64,000 nt of DNA from Pycnococcus provasolii (Eukaryota > Chlorophyta > Pseudoscourfieldiophyceae > Pseudoscourfieldiales): the NCBI GenBank assembly GCA_049487715.1, contig CP150583.1, positions 372,001 through 436,000 on the forward strand. The letters are read 5' to 3'. The notes beneath the pieces were generated by a model. It saw only the letters and a list, made by a program, of their open reading frames with translations, had not been told where the DNA came from and made no database searches. A program made the position numbers and the translations under genes. Shown piece after piece: positions 29,424 through 38,187 of this stretch. Position 1 is the first letter of the stretch. Every line of letters begins with the position of its first letter.

Positions 29424-31401
29424 TTAATCCTGCTGCATGCGCGACACAGGGTCCACCGCAGGGTCGAAGCGAAACTCGGGACTCTCCTCCATCGCCCAGT
29501 TGAACTTCTCCAGAAGCGCCTTGTTGAAGCACTTCTCGATCGGCACGTGCGCCCTCTTGCAGAAAGCGATCGTGATGCGAGGATCCATGTAGTTGATCTT
29601 AGACGTGCCCAAGCTCACAGTCTTCAAGTCCTCCTTCTGGCGCATCGCCGTCTCAGCCTTCGCGAGCTGGTCGTTCAGCGCCTTCATCTTCGCCGCCTTT
29701 TTGTCAGCCGCCAGGTCCTTCTGCTTCTTCAACTCTGCAATCTTCTCCTTGATGCTGTCGCGCTTTTCAACCTTTTTGCCCATCTGCGAATCGAAGTCCT
29801 TCGAAACACCCTTCTGGTGATTGCAAAGAATGGCAACCTCCTTGTTCGCGTTGTTGTAGTAAGCCACCTTCGCATCCACCAGAACGCTCTCCGACTTGTT
29901 CTTCGCCTGAGCGACGAACTGGTCCGTCTCGAACTCCTGCAGCATTTCGTCAATCAAAATTGACGCATTGTACGTACGGAACGTTTTGATCGTTGGGCGC
30001 AGCTCTGGAACGAGGTTCGCGAGATGCTCGTTCACCTTCGACGGGTCGACGTGCCCAAAGATGTCGTCATCCGGACCCTTCTTCGACCCCGCGGCGAATG
30101 TCTTGCCGCCGCGTTCGTACGTCTTCTCGCGAGGCATCTTCATGAATCGCTTCATCGCGCTGACCGCCACGGGGTTCAGCTTGTGCGTCTGGTGGAAGCG
30201 GATGCTGTCCTTACCCAGGAAGTCGAACGTGATCGTCTCCCCATCTTCGTGCAGTTCGACGTGCGACACGCGAAGCGTGGTCACACCGACGGTGTCCGCG
30301 AGATCTTCCTCCTTCTCGCCACCCGCACGCAGCGCGAGCTTGTCGACAAGGTACGTCGTGACAGCCAACTGCGCCGTCTCAGGATCCGAGCTCTTCATGC
30401 CCTTCTCGTAGTCCTTGCGGATCTTGTCGATGTATAGGCACAGCTTGCGCGCCTTCTCGTACTTCTTCAGGTCGCTCTCGCCCTTGACGGACGACGTGGC
30501 GGCGAACTGCACGTACTTCCAGTCCTTGGTGTTGATGGAGTCGTGCCACCCTGCCATCCATGCGCAGAATGGGTCGTGTCGAATCTCCTGCCAGTGCCGC
30601 CCCTTGAGTTCGACGAGCTGGAAGTCTGCGGTGTGCGTGAACGGCGTGGGAATGGGTGCATCCTTCCCGATGTTGATGATGACATCCTCAGGCTCCATTC
30701 GGCGCTTCAGCATGCCCATTTTCGGGTGTTCGCCGCGTCCTCGGAATAGTCCCGGCGGCTCGACGCGAAAGTTGCCAACCTTTCTCGCGAGTGCCGTTGA
30801 GCATGGCAAAGAGGAAAGGCGCCTCCATGGCATCCTTTTTCGCCTTAAGTTCTTTCTTCTGCTCGTTCGTCATCGCCTTTTTGACTTCGCGCTGCGCTTC
30901 GAGGTGTTCGACGATGGGCGCGAAGTCAATCTTGGACAGTTCCTTGATGACGTGGTTCTTTCCGAGTATTTTTTTGAACCCATCCCAGAAATTTTTCTGA
31001 AAGAGCTCCTTTCCGATGTAGTCCGAGTTGGTGTGTATCATCTGTGCGTACCACGTCGCCACCTCCTCCTGTTCAGGCGTGAGTTTCACCTCCTGTCCAC
31101 TGTAGCGTACAGAGATGCCGTGAGGTTCGTACTGCGGCGGGAACAGCACGCCGCTGTGGCTGAGCGTGTCCCACACCTTAGCTTTTGTGCTTGTCGTTTT
31201 CTCGATGCCGACACCGGAGGAGGATGCGTTCTTCTTTTTCGCCTTCTTGCCAGCGGAGGCGGCGGCAGCTTTTTTCGCCTTCTTCGCCGGCGGAGTCGGC
31301 GTTGTCTTTGTGTTTTTTTTTCTCGAAGCGAGCGGCTTTTCGTCTTCTGAGTCGTCGTCGTCGTCTTCTGAGTCTGACTCCGAGTCGGAGTCGTCTTCTG
31401 A

Positions 31402-31432
<31 letters not shown>

Positions 31433-31731
31433 GACTGCACCATTTTGCGCTTGGCTCCTGCTTTGGCGGGTGGTGCGGACTTTTTCACGAGAGTCTTTTT
31501 CGCTTTCACGGAGGGTGACGCTTTTGACCCGTTGGATTTCGCGGCGGCACCGTTTGTCATGGACTTATTTTTTTGGGACCGCTCCGTTTCCGCCGCCAAA
31601 CAGGTCTGCACCGCCTTTTCGTACTTGATCCGGTCGCTTTCGTTCTTGTACAGCAGACGTTTGTACAGAGGCAATGTGTCGAGCCCACTAGTATCGGCAT
31701 GTGACGCATTAGCACCCGCCGAGGACGCCAT
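29424..31731 (-). CDS. TOP1: DNA topoisomerase IB (one-base frame change)
   Basis: Relaxes supercoils through a 3'-phosphotyrosine intermediate in the nucleus. The N-terminal frame (ATG at 31731) has a Lys-rich linker with a ten-Asp run and alternating Glu/Asp/Ser, then the core start (VWDTLSHSGVLFPPQYEPHG). The core continues in the next frame with KVGNFRVEPPGLFRGRGEHPKMGMLKRR, GRHWQEIRHD, a coiled-coil linker, and the catalytic Tyr in LGTSKINYMDPR (codon 29589-29591). The join is in GAGAAAGGTTGG (coding strand, about 30788-30795). One A fewer gives REKVGNFRVEPPG, which matches the universally conserved TopIB sequence. Both parts are full length, so a sequence error is far more likely than a pseudogene. 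Confidence 0.93.
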
Positions 31732-32162
31732 GGAACCTCCTGAGAGTCAGTACCTTGAAATTGTGTGAGCGAAATCCCGAGACCACCCCAGGGGCGGCCT
31801 GGGCTGGGCGGGTCCCGAGGTGCTATGCCTATGGGCGCCGCCGGGTCCCGGGGGGTTCGAACGTACCGGCTAGGGTTTCGGTGGGGTGGGGTGTTACCCC
31901 TGCGTGGAAGTTTGAGCAGGCCTTTTGGAAGCACGGGTAGTACTATGTTGGGTCTTGGTTGGGGATCCCTCCTTGTCGCCTTAGAAGTCGTTCTAACCTT
32001 AGTTTCTCTTCTCGTTCTGGATAAGAAAAGATAAGCCTTAGTTTTAGTTGCCTTGGCGTTTATATGAGGAGTGGTGTGGCGTCATTATTTCACTCCACCG
32101 GGAAACCAACCAGTTCACTTTCTGGAGGCGCACTTCTGACGGCTCCTCCTTCAAGCAAGAAG
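31732..32162. other. Divergent intergenic region between TOP1 and a plastid-protein gene
   Basis: Contains CGGCTAGGGTTTCGG near 31868 and GC-rich blocks. No gene is supported. Confidence 0.5.
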
Positions 32163-33183
32163 ATGGCAACACTTAAATCGAACTATGTGATGCGTGGGAT
32201 TCCTACTCCTGGGAGAAGAGGGTTGGAGTCATGCAGGGGTAAAAGGCGTACCCTTCGTGCCCTTCCTCCATCAACAACAACAACGCCACGTCCTTCCCCA
32301 TCGGCAGTCCTCACAACCCCTTGAGGCCTCAAACTCTGTCTTCCTAACTGCTTCTAGTGAGAATGATAACGACGATGCGAGTTCAGACGATGCAGCGCCT
32401 GGACCGCTCGAAGCTGCCGCGGGATACGCGTACACGGTTGGCGTTGTCTTCTTGCTGATTCGCGTCCTGAAACGACGTGCGAACCGCGCGACGACGCAAA
32501 AAACGTCCGAGTCGGATGTCACCGCCGCAAAAGTGTTCGGAATCGAAATCCCAAACCAAACGCCGCTGCAAAGAAGGGAAGACGCACTGCGACGGGCAAG
32601 AGAGGAGGCGGACAGGCCTCTGCCCGAACCCGTCGAGGCGTACAAGGGGGCCGCCGCGGCGACGTTATTTGGAGTCGGTGTACTACTCGCCGCAGGACAG
32701 GCGAACGAGGCTATCGACGCCATGCCCGCGCCTGACGCCTACTTTCTAAGGAACGCGTCTGAGGCGCTCAAACTCATCGCGAGTGGCGGACTCTACCTGA
32801 CGGGATTCCTGTGCATATTCACAGGACTCGGAATTGGCGCGTTTGGCTTGCAGGTGCAGTTCGCACCGGACAAGGTGCTAGAGTCGCGCAAGAGTGCCGC
32901 AGAACGTAAGGAGAAGGAGGTCGAACGACTTGCCAGTGGTGTCTCGTCGTCGTCGTCCTCCGCATCCGCATCCTCCTCGTCTCCTCCTCATCATCATCAT
33001 CATCTTCAAAAACTCGGCAGCCAGAAATGAAAAAAAAGGAAAATCCGTGGCGCAATCGACCTTCTGGTGGTGGTATGGCAGGCATGGCTGACAAGTCGTC
33101 GAAATCGTCAGAAGGTGGCGCCAACCTCGGACTTTTGCGTGACGACGGACCAATTGGCGACATTAAGAACGACAAGATATAAG
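32163..33183 (+). CDS. Plastid-targeted membrane protein of unknown function (frame change, probable intron)
   Basis: The ATG at 32163 opens a transit-peptide-like start (MATLKSNYVMRGIPTPGRRG). The body is in the next frame, the shift lying near the CCCC runs at about 32296-32322. The body has two or three membrane segments: AYTVGVVFLLIRVL, AAAATLFGVGVLLAAG and LYLTGFLCIFTGLGIGAFGLQV. Between them is a charged loop with FGIEIPNQTPLQRREDALRRAREEADRPL in two halves. Near 32935-33020 the reading turns into Ser and His runs. A pyrimidine-rich stretch ending CTCGGCAG fits a 3' splice site, after which PEMKKKENPWRNRPSGGGMAG and GLLRDDGPIGDIKNDKI lead to the stop at 33183. I do not recognise the family. 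Confidence 0.6.
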
Positions 33184-33229
33184 GAAAATGTCAATTGTGT
33201 AACTTTTCATTTTTTGGTTTCTAAAAAGT

Positions 33230-36200
33230 TCAGGTGTCAACGTCATCCTTCTTGCGCGACAACGCGACGCTCGCAACGCAAACGTGCGAGTCGTAAGACA
33301 AACGAGCAGACAAAGAGTCGTCACTCTTGCCAGGCTCCTCCATGTTCATCAGCATAACACCCGCAACAAGATTGGCCTGGCACGCACGCGTCAGCGTCGC
33401 ACCGCTCGCGCTTGCCGTTGCAGAGCGCATCTCAAGCACGTTCGCTGCATACCCAGCCTGGTGGGTGGAGGATGCCGAGCTACATGCCGAGGCAGCCACC
33501 TCGCATCCCTTCAGAAGTTGTTTCGACTGATGGAAAGCGTCCATGAAACATGCGCGAGAAAGGTGATACAGCCGCGTGGCGTCCAACTTGGAGCGATCTG
33601 TCACCGCCACGAAGCTCTTGTAGTCCAGCGCCGATGGCGCGGTGGTCGCAAAGAGAAAGCCGAAGCGCTGCTCGAACCATTCCTGCGACGTGTTGAACGT
33701 GGCATCCGCAGGACGTCCCTCAAATCCTTGCGCGGCGTTGCTCTTGCTCTCAAGAAGCGCCGCCGTGAGACGAACGGATCCCTGCAGAGCAGTGCGCTCG
33801 GCATTCACAGCCTTGCGCTCGACACTGCTCATCACAGGACTCAGGTGAAGAGCTGCGGAAAGGTTTGGAGAGCTGCCCACCATGTCCACAAGGCGGTGCA
33901 AAGACGAGCACGACGTCTTGATGCGATCAGCCGCCGCGGGAGTGACGAGCGGCGATGCGCCGAACGGGGGAGATGCGGTACCATCCGAAGATGAGGATCC
34001 GATGAGACTTTTCGCCGACACCTCCAGCACGTCATTCCAACACTCATCCGCCTGGATTTGCTGCGTGCACAGCACCTCGTAGTACCAGTACGCCATCAGC
34101 AACTCGTCGCCGTGTGCATTTCCGTATGCCCGCGAACCCGTTAGCGATGCGCTCGTGTACAAACCCTGCGGGAATCCAAGTGCAACGTACGCCTGTCCAA
34201 GCCGCGTCGCGAGACTCTTCGTCAGCCAGCCAGCTGGCCCGACGCCCGTTCCGTCGCCGCGCACGGCGACGGAGTACTGATCAGCTTCCTTGCTGGCATC
34301 GTCGCCAACCGCCACAGCCTCGGGGAACAGCACACGTACGGCGTCCGCCCATGCGTCCTTTCCTCCTGCGCGGGCAACCTTTCCCTTCTTCCCCCCCTTC
34401 TTCTCTAACTGAGCTGGCAGCCCACGCTGGAAGAACACCATGCGTGCAGCCTCCATCGCCGCCTTGTCTCGGTACGCCCCCGCCATAATTTCCTCCTCCT
34501 CGTTCGTCGGAGCAGCCGGGGGTGTGTCCTCCGTGCTCCCATCAATCGACGAGCTGCCATTCCAGTGCGCCCACTCCGCCGGCACCACCTCTGCAACATC
34601 GACGGCGCCGCTACGCACAATGTCTTCCCAACGCCGCACGAGGATCATCGCCTTTGTGACGTGCGAAACATCCGGCATTTTGTCTGGCGTGATGCACATG
34701 CAAGCTGCGAAGACAAGTGCCGCCTTCCCGCCGTACGACCGTCCCACGAGGTTCGCATCGCAGATGCGCGCGAGAACTGGCACGCACATGTCGACGGCGT
34801 CGGCGGCGTCGGTCACCGCGGGCATACGCTCGACCAGCAGTCGGCGCAGCCTCCTTCGGCACCGAGGTCCGCTCGACAGCAGCGCGTGGCAAGCTGCCGC
34901 AAGCATAGCGGCGAGGCTTTCGGCAAACTTGCCCTCTTCCGCGCATCCCACTGCGCCGAGCGAGCAAACAGGCCATGCGGCGTGGCCAGCCATGTGCGCG
35001 GCGAGCCTTGCGAGTGGCGTTCCCGCCGCCCACTGCGCGTCGACCGGCCCTTCGCGGCCACGGCATCCCCCATGATCGGCGCTAAACAGCGCGGATGCAA
35101 CGAGAGATCGCGCGACAACGCACTTCACGAGCGGCGCGTTCATCGTCTGCGAATGTCTCAGAATGTCCATCATTGCCCACGCGGGCGTGAGCCTGTGAGG
35201 CGACATGGGAACTTCGAGTGCAGGTGCCTTGGTGAATGTCACGAGCAAACGCAGAAGGCGCATACATCCCGCCATTCCCGCAAGCAGTGTGTGCATGCGC
35301 TTGTACGAATCTGCACGCGACGGAAGTGCCGAGTAGCGTGGCACGTTTGCGCCAAGTTTTTCGCGAAGGAGGCTGCGCACGCAGAAGCCGTCATTCTCCG
35401 AAACGGAGCCGGACGATGCGTCTACAAAACTTTGTGCGAGATCCATGGCATCTCGGGCAGCTGCCGCTGCGCTGTCAAGCGCCGCCTCGGCATCGAATTT
35501 GGATTTCTTCAGATCTTTTCTGGAGGAGAACGTCATGCGCGCGGCACTTTGCGCTTGTGCGATGACTTCCAGCATGATTCGGCGCAGCTTGATTCGATCG
35601 TGGATCGGCTTAATGGCGTCATTGCTGCCAACGTGCTGTGCCAATATGGCCTCGGCACGGCACAGAGCGACGGGCAAGCGCGCGTGTCCCGACGTGGGCG
35701 GTCCCTTTGTGATTTCCTCGTGCGTTCTGGAGACTGTGTTATCTCCCCATCCGAGTTTTTGTGCCGGTAGGACGGACGCGGCGTCAGGTGGCGCAAAGTC
35801 CTCGTCGTCTGCGACGCGCACGCCGTGCACGAGGTTTGTGACTGCGTGCGTGAATGCGAGCGTGGCGTCGAAGGTTGCGCAAAGCGCGACAGCGGCAAGT
35901 TCGTTTTGCGACGCCGCTTTGAATGCGTCGACGGAGAAGCTGTCTGCTTGTATTTTCTGCGTCGTCGTTTCCCACGGCGGTGTCGCGTGCAAGGGCGTCG
36001 CCTCGAGCGTGCTCATGACAGCCGCGGTTCCTTCGAGTAGAAGCGCTTCTCTTGCGCACGTCGCGTCGAGTGCGTCCATAGCTGACGAGGCTGAGACTTG
36101 CGTGGACGACAGTGACGCGGAGACGAGAGAAGTCGATTCCTTGGAGGAGGAGGAGGACCCTTTTCCTTCTTCCTTGAGAGCGTGTGAGTCCATGCGCGGG

Positions 36201-36340
36201 TCGCAGAGTTCCATGGCGGATATTGTGTCGACCATGCGAAACTGCGAGGAGTATATGAGTTCGCCGTTGGACATGGAGGACAAACACGCGTCCAGCGTAT
36301 CCAACGAGAAGGGGGTGTAGGAAGGAGTGCGAGCAGACAT
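33230..36340 (-). CDS. NAA35: NatC N-terminal acetyltransferase auxiliary subunit (NAA35/Mak10)
   Basis: NAA35 anchors the NatC complex, which acetylates nascent proteins starting Met-hydrophobic. About 1036 residues from the ATG at 36340 (MSARTPSYTPF); the frame upstream starts only with TTG. The family signature is near the N-terminus: ELIYSSQFRMVDTISAMELCDPRMDSH, matching the Mak10 pattern with ELxDPxMD. Further matches are LRLLVTFTKAPALEVPMSPHRLTPAWAMMDILRHSQTMN in parts, and QIQADECWNDVLEVSAKSL. Length is somewhat above animal NAA35 because of Ser-rich and Lys-rich insertions. The frame is intact. The convergent neighbour ends 46 bases away. Confidence 0.85.
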   Translation of the reverse strand: MSARTPSYTPFSLDTLDACLSSMSNGELIYSSQFRMVDTISAMELCDPRMDSHALKEEGKGSSSSSKESTSLVSASLSSTQVSASSAMDALDATCAREALLLEGTAAVMSTLEATPLHATPPWETTTQKIQADSFSVDAFKAASQNELAAVALCATFDATLAFTHAVTNLVHGVRVADDEDFAPPDAASVLPAQKLGWGDNTVSRTHEEITKGPPTSGHARLPVALCRAEAILAQHVGSNDAIKPIHDRIKLRRIMLEVIAQAQSAARMTFSSRKDLKKSKFDAEAALDSAAAAARDAMDLAQSFVDASSGSVSENDGFCVRSLLREKLGANVPRYSALPSRADSYKRMHTLLAGMAGCMRLLRLLVTFTKAPALEVPMSPHRLTPAWAMMDILRHSQTMNAPLVKCVVARSLVASALFSADHGGCRGREGPVDAQWAAGTPLARLAAHMAGHAAWPVCSLGAVGCAEEGKFAESLAAMLAAACHALLSSGPRCRRRLRRLLVERMPAVTDAADAVDMCVPVLARICDANLVGRSYGGKAALVFAACMCITPDKMPDVSHVTKAMILVRRWEDIVRSGAVDVAEVVPAEWAHWNGSSSIDGSTEDTPPAAPTNEEEEIMAGAYRDKAAMEAARMVFFQRGLPAQLEKKGGKKGKVARAGGKDAWADAVRVLFPEAVAVGDDASKEADQYSVAVRGDGTGVGPAGWLTKSLATRLGQAYVALGFPQGLYTSASLTGSRAYGNAHGDELLMAYWYYEVLCTQQIQADECWNDVLEVSAKSLIGSSSSDGTASPPFGASPLVTPAAADRIKTSCSSLHRLVDMVGSSPNLSAALHLSPVMSSVERKAVNAERTALQGSVRLTAALLESKSNAAQGFEGRPADATFNTSQEWFEQRFGFLFATTAPSALDYKSFVAVTDRSKLDATRLYHLSRACFMDAFHQSKQLLKGCEVAASACSSASSTHQAGYAANVLEMRSATASASGATLTRACQANLVAGVMLMNMEEPGKSDDSLSARLSYDSHVCVASVALSRKKDDVDT

Positions 36341-36737
36341 GGCAGGCAGCGTATTGGTGAGAGGGGTTGGAGTATGGGGGAGCAGGGGAGAAGTGGATAA
36401 AGCAGAAAACGAAACGAGCTGAGACGTCGGCGGCGGAGGCCCCGGGGGATCGTTTAGTAGGGGCAACGGTGGATCCCCTACTTTTATCGGATGGGACCTG
36501 AGCCTCCCCTGATGAGCCTCCCCTGATGAGCCTCGAAAAAGGGGTTATTTGATAGTTTCGCTTGGGGATACCGGTTGTCGTTTTTTGTTTGGGGTTTTGC
36601 TTTTTGATCTGTGTCTCCAGGGGATTCTTGGGGGTTTCATCCAAGAATTTTTCAACTCGCCATGATTTGTTCGTTTTCAATTCCACGAATATCATAGACT
36701 ATGTATTCTTGTTTTCCTCGTCATATGAGCACTTTTC
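36341..36737. other. Intergenic region with a 14-base tandem repeat
   Basis: Contains about 2.6 copies of TGAGCCTCCCCTGA near 36499-36535, then a T-rich stretch. It is the upstream region of NAA35 and the 3' flank of the ELIP-like gene. No gene is supported. Confidence 0.5.
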
Positions 36738-37763
36738 TTAAAAGAACGCCTTTCCGCTCACGTTCTCAATCACTAGCAGTAGGCTCAAACCAACCATCGC
36801 GAGCCTTCCGTTCGTCTGCTCAGCCTTCGCGTTGAACATGCCCGTCGTCGACTTGTCCACGTCGCCCTTAAGCATGGGAATCAAAGAAGCGACAATAAAT
36901 GTGATTGCCGTCGCAATGATGGCGTTCGTCGCGTCGCCGAACTGTTGCACGATCGTCTCCTGCTTGCTGAACTCAGCAGCCACAGCGCTGACGAAACCAA
37001 CCATCGCAAGACGTCCGTTGATCGTCTCAGGCGCAGGTCCAGAGAACGCCATCGCCTCCGTCACGGGCACGGGCTTCGGCGCCGACGCGGCGGCCAGCGC
37101 CGGGTCAGATGCCGCCGCGAGCGCTGCCGCGTACTGCTCCTCCGTGAACATCACCTGCTTCGCCGATGCGACGTCTCCCGCCAACTCCGGGTTGGTCGCG
37201 GCGGCGAGGGCGGCGGCGTACTGCTCGTCGGTGAACACACGTCCCGTAGGTGCGTCTGAGGAAGTGGCGTCCTCGCCCTGGTTATTCACGGCGATCGCCG
37301 CGGCAATCGCCGCGGCATACTCCTCGTCGGAGAATACGCGTCCCTCGGGCTTCACGGCGGGAACGAGCGTCTCCGTGGCCGTGACCGTGGCCGTGGCGTC
37401 GGTGGTCGTCTCGACGACGGTCGTCGCTTCCTGCACGGCCATCTGCTGCTCCTTCAGCGCCACAGCCGCGGCGATCGCCGCCTCGTACTGCTCGTCCGTG
37501 AACACGCGCGTCTTCGGCGTTGCCGTGACATCGCTTCCCTCCTCGTTCGTCGTCGTCACCTCAAGCTTCGCGTCCTTGATCTCCGCCGCCGCCTTTGCGA
37601 TCGCCGCCGCATACTGTTCATCCGTGAACATCTTCTCAGAAGCAGTGGTAGCAACTTCCGTGGTGGTGGCTGCACACAAGAACTTCTTCTTGTTGAGTAG
37701 AGTGCGTGTGCGAGTTCCCGGGATGGTGCGTGTTTTCATGCGGAGAGAGCGAGAGAGCATCAT
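36738..37763 (-). CDS. ELIP-like chlorophyll-binding protein with five FTDEQY repeats
   Basis: Members of the LHC superfamily with ELIP-type helices protect thylakoids under light stress. The ATG at 37763 (MMLSRSLRMKTRT) opens a basic transit-like start. The next 200 residues carry five copies of a (K/R/V)(M/V)F(T/S)(D/E)E(Q/E)Y(A/E)AA(I/L)AAA motif, each followed by a variable acidic/Thr-rich spacer. The C-terminal part has two helices with the chlorophyll-ligand motif ExxNGRLAMVG (PETINGRLAMVGFVSAVAAE and EQTNGRLAMVGLSLLLVIEN), with a third hydrophobic segment between (AIIATAITFIVASLIPML). This is the three-helix layout of ELIPs. The repeat array is not a feature I know from ELIPs. The frame is intact. 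Confidence 0.85.
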   Translation of the reverse strand: MMLSRSLRMKTRTIPGTRTRTLLNKKKFLCAATTTEVATTASEKMFTDEQYAAAIAKAAAEIKDAKLEVTTTNEEGSDVTATPKTRVFTDEQYEAAIAAAVALKEQQMAVQEATTVVETTTDATATVTATETLVPAVKPEGRVFSDEEYAAAIAAAIAVNNQGEDATSSDAPTGRVFTDEQYAAALAAATNPELAGDVASAKQVMFTEEQYAAALAAASDPALAAASAPKPVPVTEAMAFSGPAPETINGRLAMVGFVSAVAAEFSKQETIVQQFGDATNAIIATAITFIVASLIPMLKGDVDKSTTGMFNAKAEQTNGRLAMVGLSLLLVIENVSGKAFF

Positions 37764-38187
37764 CGTGATATGTATTATACGTATGCGGGAAGTGACAAGT
37801 GAGTATCTCACTTGAGACTTAGAGAGAACAAGGGTCCTGAGCCACGAGAACCACCGGGCCCGGGGGGGGGATTTGCCACGAGCAATACGGGCCGATGGTT
37901 GCCCTAGGGGAAGGCTTCATAGGCAAGGGCGGATCCCCGAATACAATACAGTAGACTCATCAAGGGTACTACGAGTTACGAGCATTAGGGTAATAGGGTA
38001 GTAGGGTGTTAGGGTGTTAGGGTGTTATGGTTAGGGTTAGGGTTAGGGTTAGGGTTAGGGTTAGGGTTAGGGTTCGTTTTCGTTCTCGGGTCCCCGCTTT
38101 CCTTTCGTTTCCTGCCCCGGGAGCTTTCCTCTCGCATTTATCTGCTCCCCATCCATCCATCTTAAGAGTTTGCTTTCCTCATTCATC
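37764..38187. other. Divergent promoter region with (TTAGGG)7
   Basis: Lies between the ELIP-like gene (minus) and the golgin gene (plus). It holds degenerate TAATAGGGTAGTAGGGTGTTAGGGTG copies at 37985-38025, leading into seven perfect TTAGGG copies, then CGTTTTCGTTCTCGGG and pyrimidine-rich sequence up to the ATG. Confidence 0.65.
38031..38072. repeat. (TTAGGG)7 telomere-type hexamer array
   Basis: Seven perfect tandem copies, the longest such array in the window, about 115 bases before the golgin ATG at 38188. Confidence 0.93.

Noticed and set aside
36499-36545. Hammerhead-ribozyme-like words CTGATGAG ... CGAAA
   Set aside because: Stem II would have one base pair, and no matching stems I and III with an NUH cleavage site were found. 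The words come from a 14-base tandem repeat.
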